A stretch of DNA of 64,000 nucleotides from JACCTU01 sp963700495 (GTDB lineage: Bacteria > Actinomycetota > Thermoleophilia > Gaiellales > Gaiellaceae): assembly GCA_963700495.1 (NCBI GenBank), contig CAVOXT010000001.1, positions 620,001 through 684,000 on the forward strand, read 5' to 3'. Within the stretch, counting starts at the first letter, position 1. Every line of letters starts with the position of its first letter. The notes beneath the pieces are model-generated. The model saw only the letters and a program-made list of their open reading frames with translations. It was not told where the DNA came from and searched no databases. The position numbers and the translations under genes were made by a program. Positions 26,618 through 35,193 of this stretch are shown one piece after another.

Positions 26618-27738
26618 TGCGAGAGCGAGTATGGCAGCGTCGCAATCGCTTGCGCAATCGATTTTCAAGCCTGGCGTCGAGCGAGCTGCGGGAGAGCCCT
26701 GGGCAGACTCGGGCGCCCCGGCGCAAGGCCACGCTCGCCGACGTCGCGGAGCAGGCGGGCGTGTCGACGTCGACCGCGTCGCGGGCGCTGAACGGCCACA
26801 GCGGGCTTGCTCCTGCGACGCGGGCAGCGGTCGTGGACGCAGCGGCGAAGCTCAACTTCCAGCCCTCGGCGCTCGCCCGTTCGTTGCGGACGCAGCAGAC
26901 CTTCACGGTCGGCTTCGTCGTGCCCGACGTCTCGAGCCCGTTCTACGCCGCGGCTCTCCAGGGAGCGCAGGGAACGCTCGAACGCGCCGGCTACCGCGTG
27001 ATGCTGATGGATGCGAACCAGGACGTCGACCGGGAGCTCGCCGCCGTCGAGACGCTCCTTTCCCATCAGGTCGACGGGCTCCTGGTCGCGAGCGCGGGTC
27101 TTTCGCGCGACGTGTTCGAGAGCACGCTTGCGGACCGGCCCACGCCGACGGTCTTCTTCGACGGCGTGATCGAAGGGACCGGCGAAGGCGCGGTCACCCT
27201 CGACGACGAACGGGGGATCGCGCTCCTCGTCGAGCACCTGGTGGAGCACGGGCACGAGCGCATCGGCCTGCTCGCGGGGTCGCAGCGTGAAAGTGCGGGC
27301 GCGGCGCGCCTGCGCGAGTTCGTCTCTGCGACGGCGATGTACGGCCTGAATCCGGGAGAACGGGATGTGAAGGTGTGCTCGTGGTCGATTGACGACGGCC
27401 GGCGCGCGGGCGCCGAGCTGCTCGCCGAACAGACGCCCGTCACGGCTGTGATCGCATCGAGCGCAGAGCTCGCTCTCGGGTTCATGGCGGCTGCAAGCGC
27501 GCAGGGCGTGAAGATCCCTGGCGACGTCGCTCTCGTGGCGTTCGACGACCCTTACTTCGGCTATCTGCTCGAGCCCTCGCTGACGGCGGTCGCGTACGAC
27601 CCACGCAGTGTCGGCGCCAGGGCCGCGGAGCTGCTCGTCGACGGGATGCGGTCTCGGCCCGAGCGCCGCGAGATTCGCATTCCGGTGCGGCTCGTCCGCC
27701 GGCGTTCGTGCGGGTGCGGCGGAGCGGAAGCGCAGTGA
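26611..27738 (+). CDS. LacI-family transcriptional regulator of the inositol-type island
   Basis: The N-terminal helix-turn-helix is classic LacI (ATLADVAEQAGVSTSTASRALNGH in part, with a hinge helix at FQPSALARSLRT). It is followed by a periplasmic-binding-type effector domain (GFVVPDVSSPFYAAAL, then VAFDDPYFGYLLEP). The start is unsettled: TTG 26611 gives 375 residues, but TTG 26650 or a later codon would leave the palindromes at 26641-26664 upstream. It probably represses its divergent neighbour and the downstream operons. The stop overlaps the ABC ATPase as GTGA. Confidence 0.88.
   Translation: MTLRERVWQRRNRLRNRFSSLASSELRESPGQTRAPRRKATLADVAEQAGVSTSTASRALNGHSGLAPATRAAVVDAAAKLNFQPSALARSLRTQQTFTVGFVVPDVSSPFYAAALQGAQGTLERAGYRVMLMDANQDVDRELAAVETLLSHQVDGLLVASAGLSRDVFESTLADRPTPTVFFDGVIEGTGEGAVTLDDERGIALLVEHLVEHGHERIGLLAGSQRESAGAARLREFVSATAMYGLNPGERDVKVCSWSIDDGRRAGAELLAEQTPVTAVIASSAELALGFMAAASAQGVKIPGDVALVAFDDPYFGYLLEPSLTAVAYDPRSVGARAAELLVDGMRSRPERREIRIPVRLVRRRSCGCGGAEAQ
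26641..26664. promoter_or_regulatory. Tandem LacI-type operators
   Basis: CGCAATCGCTTGCG (26641-26654) is a 14-base palindrome with one mismatched pair and a central CG, the usual LacI-family layout. TGCGCAATCGATTT (26651-26664) overlaps it, and the two centres are 12 bases apart. The minus-strand form AAATCGATTGCG matches 11 of 12 bases at 35165-35176 upstream of the aminotransferase. Confidence 0.6.
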
Positions 27739-28847
27739 GCGGGAGCGACTTTCCGGCGATTGCGTTTCGCGGGGTGACCAAGCGCTACGGGGCGCAGGAG
27801 GCCTTGCAGGCGACCGACCTCGAGATCGAGGAAGGCGAGTTCTTCTGCCTCCTCGGACCGTCGGGCTGCGGCAAGACGACGACGCTGAACCTCGTCGGCG
27901 GGTTCATCGCGCCGAGTGCCGGGGAGATCCTGATTCGCGGAGAAAACGTGAACCGGCTGCCGCCGTACCGGCGCGCCGTCAACACGGTCTTTCAGAGCTA
28001 CGCGCTTTTCCCGCACATGACCGTGCGGGAGAACGTCGGCTTCGGGCTCAAGATGGCGCGAACGCCCAAGCGCGACGCGGGCCCGCGCATCGAGGAAGCG
28101 CTTGCGCTCGTCGGCCTCGACGCGTTCGCAGACCGGCTGCCGACGCAGCTGTCAGGCGGTCAACAGCAGCGCGTCGCCGTCGCCCGGGCGCTCGTGAACC
28201 GCCCGGCCGTGCTCTTGCTCGACGAGCCGCTCGGGGCGCTCGACCTCAAGCTCCGCAAGCGGCTCCAGATCGAGTTGGCGCAGATCCACCGTGACGTCGG
28301 CACGACGTTCGTCTACGTCACGCACGACCAGGAGGAGGCGATGTCGATGGCCACCCGCATCGCCGTCATGAACGACGGGCGTGTCGAGCAGGTGGGCACG
28401 CCGCACGAGATCTACCACCGGCCGAAGAGCGCATTCGTCGCCGACTTCATCGGCGAGTCGAACTTCATCGATGTCGACGTGCTGGTCGGAGGCACGGCCA
28501 CACTCGACAACGGTGCCGAGGTGTCCGCCCCGCCGCCCAAGGCAAACGGACGGGCAACGCTGATGGTCCGGCCCGAGTCGATCCAGATTCTGCAGCCGGC
28601 CGACGCGAACGGAACGGGTCTACGCGGCCGCATCGCCCAGTCGTCGTTTCTCGGCAGCCACACACGCGTGGCGGTGAACTGCGACGGCGTCACGGCGCCG
28701 ATCACCGCAGCGCTGTTCGGCACTGAGGGTGCTGCCGCGAGCGTGTTGCTTCCGGAGACCGAGGTCGTCCTGACCTGGGACCCGGCGGACGTAGTGCTGT
28801 TGGAGGCGTCTAACCGAAGGGAGGAGGACGTTAGTGACCTCAATTGA
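27735..28847 (+). CDS. ABC importer ATPase, PotA type
   Basis: This ATPase energises the importer formed with the next three genes. Walker A LLGPSGCGKTTTLN, the Q-loop, the signature LSGGQQQRVAVARAL and Walker B VLLLDEPLGALD are present. A C-terminal TOBE domain (ATLMVRPESIQI) is typical of PotA/FbpC-type polyamine or iron importers. GTG 27735 overlaps the regulator stop. It has 370 residues. The end overlaps the binding-protein gene. Confidence 0.9.
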   Translation: MSGSDFPAIAFRGVTKRYGAQEALQATDLEIEEGEFFCLLGPSGCGKTTTLNLVGGFIAPSAGEILIRGENVNRLPPYRRAVNTVFQSYALFPHMTVRENVGFGLKMARTPKRDAGPRIEEALALVGLDAFADRLPTQLSGGQQQRVAVARALVNRPAVLLLDEPLGALDLKLRKRLQIELAQIHRDVGTTFVYVTHDQEEAMSMATRIAVMNDGRVEQVGTPHEIYHRPKSAFVADFIGESNFIDVDVLVGGTATLDNGAEVSAPPPKANGRATLMVRPESIQILQPADANGTGLRGRIAQSSFLGSHTRVAVNCDGVTAPITAALFGTEGAAASVLLPETEVVLTWDPADVVLLEASNRREEDVSDLN

Positions 28848-29979
28848 GGAGCGCTTGTTCGTAGAGCGCATGAGCCGAGGCCGCGTGTTGCGGCTCGGGG
28901 CGGTCGGCGCCGTCGGACTCATCGCAGCAGGATGCGGTGGCTCGTCGTCGAGTGCGGGCGGAGCTGGTTCGGCGACCGGGACGAGCGAAGAGCCGGTCAC
29001 GCTGAACTGGCTCACGTGGTCGGATCACTACGCGAACGACCAGCTCGCGGCCGTGAAGAAGAAGACGAACGAGCAGGGCCGTCCCCAGCTGTTCAGCGAC
29101 AACGCCGACGCCTATCTCAAGATCAAGCAGACGGGGAGCCAGTTCGACATCGTGTCCGGCGATGCGCTCTGGGTCCCGAAGTACAACAAGGACGGGCTGA
29201 CGGAGTCGTTCGACCTCTCGTCGTTGCCGGTGTCGTCCCAGCTGTTTCCGATCGCGCGGGACTTCTCGTTCTGGAAGGACGGCTCGAACTACATGGGCTA
29301 TCCGTTCTCGTGGTCGACGGTGCAGATCTACTACAACCCGAAGTACGTGCAGACGGTTCCGGACTCGTGGCACGCGATCCTCGACCCCGCCTACAAGGGG
29401 AAGATCTCACTCGAGAACATCCCGACGGACATGATGGCCATCGCGGGGAAGGCGACGGGCGCCAAGGATCCCTACAACATGACGACGGACCAGATCGCGG
29501 ATGCGAAAAGCTGGTTGACGGAGTTCAAGCCGAACGTCCTGAAGCTCGCGTCCCAGAACAACGAAGTCGTGCGCGCGCTCGCGGACGGCTCCGCGTGGAT
29601 CGGGATCACGAACCTCGGCACGGACGACCGGGTCAAGGACGCGGGAGGCCCTGTCGTGACGCCGGCCTACCCGAAGGAAGGAACGATCGGGTTCATCGAC
29701 TCCGAGCAGATGGTGACGGCGTCGAAGAACAAGGACTCCTTCGCACGCTTCATCAACGCGATGCAGCAGGCGCCGTATATCGCCGCGAACTTCCTGACGA
29801 ACGGGCGCCCGCTGTTCAACGAGGAGGCGTACAAGCTGCTCGTCAACGACGGACACGGCGACCGCGCCGCGCGGCTGCTCTACAACCAGCCGGACAAGGC
29901 GCTGGAGATGACGCTGAAGGGCCCGTCCGGCAACGAGCAGGCGTACACCGACGCCTTCAACGAGGTGTTCGGCGCGTAG
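28834..29979 (+). CDS. Periplasmic solute-binding lipoprotein, PotD type
   Basis: A signal peptide of about 33 residues ends in a lipobox (LIAAGC, Cys34), so the protein is membrane-tethered. A Gly/Ser linker precedes the mature domain, which has the polyamine-binding-type features LNWLTWSDH, SGDALWVPKYNKDGL, PFSWSTVQIYYNP and ISLENIPTDMM. Such proteins bind spermidine, putrescine or related cations; the ligand cannot be read from sequence alone. It has 381 residues. GTG 28834 overlaps the ATPase gene by 14 bases. Confidence 0.88.
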   Translation: MTSIEERLFVERMSRGRVLRLGAVGAVGLIAAGCGGSSSSAGGAGSATGTSEEPVTLNWLTWSDHYANDQLAAVKKKTNEQGRPQLFSDNADAYLKIKQTGSQFDIVSGDALWVPKYNKDGLTESFDLSSLPVSSQLFPIARDFSFWKDGSNYMGYPFSWSTVQIYYNPKYVQTVPDSWHAILDPAYKGKISLENIPTDMMAIAGKATGAKDPYNMTTDQIADAKSWLTEFKPNVLKLASQNNEVVRALADGSAWIGITNLGTDDRVKDAGGPVVTPAYPKEGTIGFIDSEQMVTASKNKDSFARFINAMQQAPYIAANFLTNGRPLFNEEAYKLLVNDGHGDRAARLLYNQPDKALEMTLKGPSGNEQAYTDAFNEVFGA

Positions 29980-30918
29980 ATGCTTGAACCCGGCTCGAGC
30001 CCGGGTGTAGGGGCGACCCAGCCGGCAGACGTTGCGCTGCCGCTGGGTCGCCGCGCGCGCTCGACGTGGCTGTCCCGGCTCGGCGAGTACGCGGGGTTCG
30101 GTCCCGCGCTCATCCTGTTCGGGCTGTTCTTCCTCGTCCCGCTCGGGCTGATCGTCTGTTACAGCTTCTGGAAGACGGTCGACTACAACGTCGTCCACGA
30201 CTGGAACGTCGGCAACTACCGCTACTTCTTCAGCGTTCCGACGTACGTGTCGACCTTGTGGGCGACCGTCTGGGTCTCGGTTGCCGCAACGGCGATCACG
30301 CTCGTGATCGCGTTTCCGTTCGCCTACTGGCTCGCGCGCTACGTCCCGAAGCGCTACCAGAAGGTGCTGCTCATCCTCGTCATCCTGCCGTTCTGGACGA
30401 GCTACCTCCTCCGCGTCTACTCGTGGCTGACGATCCTCGGCCCGCAGGGCGCGATCAACCGCTTCCTCCAGTGGACCGGCGCCACGACGAAACCGGTGTC
30501 GTTCTTTCTCTACGACCGCCCCGCGGTCATTCTCGTGCTCGTCTACCTGTACTTCCCGTTCGCTGCGCTGACGCTCTACGCCTCGCTCGAGCGCTTCGAC
30601 TGGAATCAGTTCCGTGCGGCGATGGACCTCGGCGCAACCCCCGCAACGGCGATGCGCCGCATTCTCCTGCCGCAGATCAAGCCGGGCCTGACGACCGCCG
30701 TGATCTTCGTCTTCATCCCGATCCTCGGCGAGTACCTGACGCCGCAGCTCGTCGGCGGCGCGAGAGGCGTGATGATCGGAAATCTCATCGTGAACTTCTT
30801 CCAGGGCGCGCAGTACACGCGCGGCGCAGCCGCCGCCTTGCTGATCGCGGCGCTGATCGTCGCGCTGCTGATCGTCTTCCGGCGCTCGCTCGAGGTCGAG
30901 GATCCGTATGGCACGTGA
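29980..30918 (+). CDS. ABC importer permease 1, PotB type
   Basis: This permease has about six membrane helices (e.g. FGPALILFGLFFLVPLGLIV) and the EAA loop AAMDLGATPATAMRRILLPQ that contacts the ATPase. It matches the PotB half of polyamine-type importers. The ATG follows the binding-protein stop immediately. The 3' end overlaps the second permease by 11 bases. It has 312 residues. Confidence 0.88.
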   Translation: MLEPGSSPGVGATQPADVALPLGRRARSTWLSRLGEYAGFGPALILFGLFFLVPLGLIVCYSFWKTVDYNVVHDWNVGNYRYFFSVPTYVSTLWATVWVSVAATAITLVIAFPFAYWLARYVPKRYQKVLLILVILPFWTSYLLRVYSWLTILGPQGAINRFLQWTGATTKPVSFFLYDRPAVILVLVYLYFPFAALTLYASLERFDWNQFRAAMDLGATPATAMRRILLPQIKPGLTTAVIFVFIPILGEYLTPQLVGGARGVMIGNLIVNFFQGAQYTRGAAAALLIAALIVALLIVFRRSLEVEDPYGT

Positions 30919-31753
30919 TCTCGACATCGTCTCGCCCCGCGGCCGGCTGACGCGTGGCGCGCTCACCGTCTGGGCTGTCCTCATCTACGTCTTCCTGTTC
31001 GCGCCGATCGTGCTGCTCGTCGTGTTCAGCTTCAACGCGAACCGCTACGGGACGTTCCCGATCACCGGCTGGACCGGCAAGTGGTACGGCCAGGTCTTCC
31101 ACGACTACCAGATCCACGACGCGCTGAAAACGACGATTCGCATCGCGCTCGAAGTCACGATCGTCAGCACGATCGTCGGCACCGCTGCGGCGTTCCCGCT
31201 CGTGCGCTCCCGACTGCGGTTCCGCAGCGGGATCCGCATCACGATGGTCTTGCCGATCATGATCCCTGGGCTCCTGATCGGGGTCAGCTTGCTCGTTCTG
31301 TTCACGAGCGTCTTCCGGGTGCCTCTCTCGCCGACCACTGCGGTGATCGGTCAGAGCGTCTACACGACGCCCTTCGTCCTGCTCCTGGTTGCCGCCCGGC
31401 TGCAGGGATTCGATGCGAGCCTGGAACGCGCGGCGAGCGACCTCGGCGCGAACACGTTCAACCGTCTCCGCTACGTCGTCCTGCCGCTGCTCGCTCCGGC
31501 CATCCTCGCGGGAGCGCTCTTCGCCTTCACGCTCTCGCTCGACGAGTTCATCATCACGCTGTTTCTGATCGGCAGCCACAACACGCTGCCGATCTACATC
31601 TACACGCAGGTCAAGTTCGGGATCACGCCCGAGGTGAACGCGCTGGCGGCGCTGTTGCTGGCCGCTTCGCTGTTCCTGATCGCGCTGGCTTTCGTGCTCC
31701 CCGGCGCCGTCCGGCGGGCCCGGCGTCTGGTGCCGCGCCGCGCCGCAGGCTAG
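30908..31753 (+). CDS. ABC importer permease 2, PotC type
   Basis: This second permease has six predicted helices (TVWAVLIYVFLFAPIVLLVV, ITMVLPIMIPGLLIGVSLLV) and the EAA loop RAASDLGANTFNRLRYVVLP. SLDEFIITLFLIG is a PotC hallmark. It has 281 residues and completes an intact regulator-ATPase-binding protein-two-permease operon. Its TAG interlocks at CTAG with the convergent dehydrogenase. Confidence 0.88.
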   Translation: MARDLDIVSPRGRLTRGALTVWAVLIYVFLFAPIVLLVVFSFNANRYGTFPITGWTGKWYGQVFHDYQIHDALKTTIRIALEVTIVSTIVGTAAAFPLVRSRLRFRSGIRITMVLPIMIPGLLIGVSLLVLFTSVFRVPLSPTTAVIGQSVYTTPFVLLLVAARLQGFDASLERAASDLGANTFNRLRYVVLPLLAPAILAGALFAFTLSLDEFIITLFLIGSHNTLPIYIYTQVKFGITPEVNALAALLLAASLFLIALAFVLPGAVRRARRLVPRRAAG

Positions 31754-32814
31754 GCCTCGACAGAGACCCAACCCCCTGCGCGCGCACTGCGAAGCGTGGC
31801 ATCGAGCACCTGCATTCCGCGGTGGCCGTCGGCAAAGGTCGGAAACGAGCCGTGTGGCTCGCCGGCCATGGCGAGGTAGGCATCGCGCAGGATCACGCGG
31901 AACGCGTCGCCGTACCCCTCTGCGTGCCCGGGCGGGTAGCGCGCGAACTCTGCGGCGCGGCCTGCGTTCGAGGCGGGGTCCTTGACGACGAGCTGCGTCG
32001 GTGTCTCGGCGTGCCGGTGGAGGAGCTCGTTCGGCGCTTCCTGGTCCCAGGTGAAGCCGCCGCGGCTGCCGTCGAGCTCGAAGAGCAGCTGGTTCTTGCG
32101 ACCGGGGCCCAGCGCGCTGAACTGAGCAGCCCCGCACGCACCGTTGTCGAAGCGGAGCAGGACCGCCGCATGATCCTCGAGCGCACGGCCCGGAACGAAG
32201 GTGCGGAAGTCCGCGAGCAGCGCGTCGATGCGTGCACCCGTGACATGCTCGGCGAGATCGAACCAGTGGGCCCCGAGATCGGCCGTGACGTAGGTCGGAC
32301 CGGAGCGCTCGGGCTCGAGTCGCCAGCCGCCGGAGACGAGCAGCGCGTCGTCGCAGACGTAGCGGCCGTGGATGACCCGCAGCTCGCCGAGCTCGCCCGC
32401 CTCGACCGTTGCGCGCATGTGCTCCACGAGCGGATAGCCGCGAACGTGGTAGGCGACGGCACCGACGCGGCCGCTCGCCTCCTGTGCTTCGAGCATGCGC
32501 GCGCTCTCCTGCGTGGTGGTCGCGAGGGGCTTCTCGCAGACGACATGCGCTCCGTGCTCGAGTGCGATCAGCGACTGCTCGGCGTGCAGCGCGTTCGGGG
32601 TGCAGACGTGCACGACGTCCACACCGCCGTTGCGGAGCAGCTCTCCCAGCGACTCGTGGGCCGCGACCCCGCCGAGCTCGCCCGCGAGCCGGTCTGCACC
32701 GGCCTGCGTCCGGCTGCAGACCGCGACGACGGTCCCGCCGAGGTCTCGGACGGCCGCCGCGTGCACGCGTGCGACGAACCCGGAGCCGACGATCGCGCTC
32801 CGGAGGGCGGTCAT
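31750..32814 (-). CDS. Gfo/Idh/MocA family dehydrogenase 2
   Basis: This 354-residue NAD(P)-dependent oxidoreductase has the Rossmann SAIVGSGFVARVHAAAV, the CEKPLATT motif with the catalytic-type lysine and VADLGAHWFDLAEHV, where the histidine is usual for the family. The substrate is probably a cyclitol or sugar; which one is not evident. It overlaps the upstream dehydrogenase gene at ATGA and is the last gene of the iolD-degT-idh-idh unit. Confidence 0.82.
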   Translation of the reverse strand: MTALRSAIVGSGFVARVHAAAVRDLGGTVVAVCSRTQAGADRLAGELGGVAAHESLGELLRNGGVDVVHVCTPNALHAEQSLIALEHGAHVVCEKPLATTTQESARMLEAQEASGRVGAVAYHVRGYPLVEHMRATVEAGELGELRVIHGRYVCDDALLVSGGWRLEPERSGPTYVTADLGAHWFDLAEHVTGARIDALLADFRTFVPGRALEDHAAVLLRFDNGACGAAQFSALGPGRKNQLLFELDGSRGGFTWDQEAPNELLHRHAETPTQLVVKDPASNAGRAAEFARYPPGHAEGYGDAFRVILRDAYLAMAGEPHGSFPTFADGHRGMQVLDATLRSARAGGWVSVEA

Positions 32815-33905
32815 CCGCCGGTGCCGGCCTTCAGGAACATCTGCGTCAGGACGTCGATGTCCAGCCGCGCCTGTTCCGGAGGCGTGCGACAGTCGGTGCC
32901 GTTCACGACGCAGTCGTGGAAGTGGGCGAGCTCGCGCGCGAAGCTCTCCTCGTAGGACTCGAACGACTCGACGACGCGGGCGCCATCGCGGGCGTGGGAC
33001 GCCTCGTAGACGGTCGGGAACTGCTTGAGCCAGGGGGAGGGAAAGGCGAGCGAGTGCACCTCTTCGGCGAAGTAGAACGTGACGGACTCGCGGTATTCAT
33101 AGACGTCGAGCAGCTGGATCCAGGCGCTGTCCCAGCGTGAGCCGTTGGACAGCCTCACGGCTCCGGTCACCGCCTGTCCCTCGTTCCACCAGTCTCCGTC
33201 GATCACCTCGGCCGGGAGCGGCTCGCCGAGCCGCTCGAGCAAACCGTGCACCAGGTTCACGTCGTGGACGAGGCTGCCGAGAAACGCTCCTTCGAGTGCC
33301 GTGATCACGGCCGGACTGTCGGCGCCGACGGCCTCCCTCACCTGCGCACGCATCTGCGCGCGGCCGGCCTCGAGGACGTCCGCGGGGATGTCGGAGCCGC
33401 GCACGATCTCGCCCGGCCCGAAGAACGGAACGAACTCGGGGTCGTGCACGACGACCCGGATGTAGCGAAGCGACTCGGCAGAGTCCGGCATTCCCTCGAG
33501 CATTCGCTCCCAGGCCCGATCGAAGCGCTTCATGTACCCGACCTGCACGACCTTCCCGCTCGTTCGCTGCGCCCCGATGATCCGGTCCGCGTCCGTGAGG
33601 GTGATGCACATCGGCTTCTCGACGAAGACGTGCAGGCCGTGGTCGAGCGCGTCGAGAGTCGCGTCGGTGTGGATCTGCGCGGGCGCGCAGATCACGACGG
33701 CGTGGAGCTTCGTTCCCTCGAGCAGGCTGCGGTGATCCGGATAGGCCGCCTCGAGCCCGTAGAGGCGCTGCAGCGCGTCGCGAACTGTCGCGCTCGGATC
33801 GGCCAGCGCCACGAGATCGAACCGATCGCTCATCCGTGACAGAAACTGGAGATGCATTGCCTGCGCGACGAGGCCGCCGCCGACCACGCCGATGCGCAGG
33901 CTCAC
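32811..33905 (-). CDS. Gfo/Idh/MocA family dehydrogenase 3
   Basis: This 364-residue dehydrogenase begins VSLRIGVVGGGLVAQAMHL, with VEKPMCITLTDADRI and VQVGYMKRFDRAWERM. The C-terminal half is less typical (GDWWNEGQAVTGAV, YFAEEVHSLAFPSPW), suggesting a distinct substrate. GTG 33905 overlaps the aminotransferase stop as GTGA. Its pairing with a DegT aminotransferase recalls aminocyclitol and amino-sugar pathways, in which one enzyme makes the ketone and the other exchanges it for an amine. Confidence 0.82.
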   Translation of the reverse strand: MSLRIGVVGGGLVAQAMHLQFLSRMSDRFDLVALADPSATVRDALQRLYGLEAAYPDHRSLLEGTKLHAVVICAPAQIHTDATLDALDHGLHVFVEKPMCITLTDADRIIGAQRTSGKVVQVGYMKRFDRAWERMLEGMPDSAESLRYIRVVVHDPEFVPFFGPGEIVRGSDIPADVLEAGRAQMRAQVREAVGADSPAVITALEGAFLGSLVHDVNLVHGLLERLGEPLPAEVIDGDWWNEGQAVTGAVRLSNGSRWDSAWIQLLDVYEYRESVTFYFAEEVHSLAFPSPWLKQFPTVYEASHARDGARVVESFESYEESFARELAHFHDCVVNGTDCRTPPEQARLDIDVLTQMFLKAGTGG

Positions 33906-35143
33906 GCGAGGACCTGCTTGGCCACCTTTTCGAACGCGAACGCGATCTCTTCGAGGTCCTGCTCGTCGCAGAGCGGCGAGACGTCGACGTGAATCGAACG
34001 TTCGAGGAGGTCGAGCGTGCGCGGGCAGTCGGGAGCAGCGCCGCCGGCGGCCTCGATCGCGGCCAGGACCGGCGCCCAGAACGGGTAGACGTGGAGATCG
34101 GGTGTGTCGGGAGCGTAGATGCGCATCGCGAGCACGCCTTCGGCGTTGAGTGCGTCCACCGCCTCGCGAGCGAGCTCGGCGCTCTCGGCGAACGCGACGA
34201 GCGCAATTCCGGCATCGCCGTCGTTGTCGTTGCCGCGCCGGAGCGTCAACCCCGGCAGCCCGTTGACCAGCCCGCTCAGTCGTGCGTGATTGGCGCGCAT
34301 CCGCTCCAACAGGCCGTCGAGGCGGGTCAGCTGCACGCGGGCCATCGCGCCGGTCAGCTCCGACGCACGGAAGTTCCACCCGGCGAACTTCGGCAGGCCG
34401 ACACCGCGCCGCACGGAGTTCGCGCAGTCGTGCACGTCGAGCGCGAGGTCGAGCAGATCGTCGCGGTCGGTGATGAGCACCCCGCCCTCTCCGGTCGAGA
34501 TGATCTTGTTGAACTGCAGGCTGAACGCGCCCGCGTCGCCGAACGTGCCGAGGCGACGGCCCCGGAAGGACGCGCCGGCTGCCTGGCAGACGTCCTCGAC
34601 GAGCACCAGCCCGTGGCGCTCGGCAATCGCGGTCAGCGCGTCCATCGCAGCGGGGGCGCCGCGCATGTGCACGGGAATGATCGCGCGCGTCCGAGGGGTG
34701 ATACGACGCTCGACGTCTGCGGGATCGAGGGTCAGCGACTCGTCGACCTCGGCCAGCACCGGAATCGCCCGCGAAGCGAGGACGGCATTCGGCGTCGCGT
34801 TCCAGGTGTACGCCGGGACGATCACCTCGTCCCCCTCGCCGACGCCTGCGCCGATGAGCGCGCAGATGATCGCCGACGAACCGGCGTTGACGCAGAGCGC
34901 GTGCTTCGCGCCCATGTACTCGGCGAACTCGCGCTCGAAGGAGATCACCTCGGCCGGGCCGTCACCCACGCCGTAGTAGCGGAAGAGGTTCTTGCTCTCG
35001 ATCACCCGGGCCACCGCCTCGAGTTCCTCCTGGGCGACCTCCATCCCGCCGGGGAACATCGGCGCCTCCGGCCGGGTTCGGGCCGGAGTCCCCCCGTCCC
35101 GGGCGAGCGTCAGGTCACTCTGGGCGCGCGTAGGCGTCGTCAT
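33902..35143 (-). CDS. DegT/DnrJ/EryC1-type PLP aminotransferase
   Basis: This 413-residue aminotransferase has the PLP-binding lysine at Lys213 (FSLQFNKIISTGEGG) and the Asp184 that contacts the pyridine nitrogen (LVEDVCQAAGA). SYTW-type VIVPAYTWNATPNAV is present. The family transfers amines to or from keto-sugars and keto-cyclitols such as scyllo-inosose. In this island it could deaminate an inosamine; biosynthesis in the reverse direction cannot be excluded. A LacI-type operator lies 22 bases upstream of ATG 35143. It overlaps the next gene at GTGA. Confidence 0.87.
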   Translation of the reverse strand: MTTPTRAQSDLTLARDGGTPARTRPEAPMFPGGMEVAQEELEAVARVIESKNLFRYYGVGDGPAEVISFEREFAEYMGAKHALCVNAGSSAIICALIGAGVGEGDEVIVPAYTWNATPNAVLASRAIPVLAEVDESLTLDPADVERRITPRTRAIIPVHMRGAPAAMDALTAIAERHGLVLVEDVCQAAGASFRGRRLGTFGDAGAFSLQFNKIISTGEGGVLITDRDDLLDLALDVHDCANSVRRGVGLPKFAGWNFRASELTGAMARVQLTRLDGLLERMRANHARLSGLVNGLPGLTLRRGNDNDGDAGIALVAFAESAELAREAVDALNAEGVLAMRIYAPDTPDLHVYPFWAPVLAAIEAAGGAAPDCPRTLDLLERSIHVDVSPLCDEQDLEEIAFAFEKVAKQVLA

Positions 35144-35164
35144 CCGGCGCTCATTCTGGACATG

Positions 35165-35178
35165 AAATCGTTTGCGAT
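35165..35178. promoter_or_regulatory. LacI-type operator upstream of the aminotransferase operon
   Basis: AAATCGTTTGCGAT lies in the 50-base gap between iolD and the aminotransferase gene. It shares the AAATCG(A/T)TTGCG core with the site beside the lacI gene. Confidence 0.55.
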
Positions 35179-35193
35179 CAAGGAGGGAAGCGG

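Noticed and set aside
26618..26668. TTG 26668 as the start of the IolG-like gene
   Set aside because: The added N-terminus is not family-like and would place coding sequence over the operator palindromes. GTG 26617 fits the family start.
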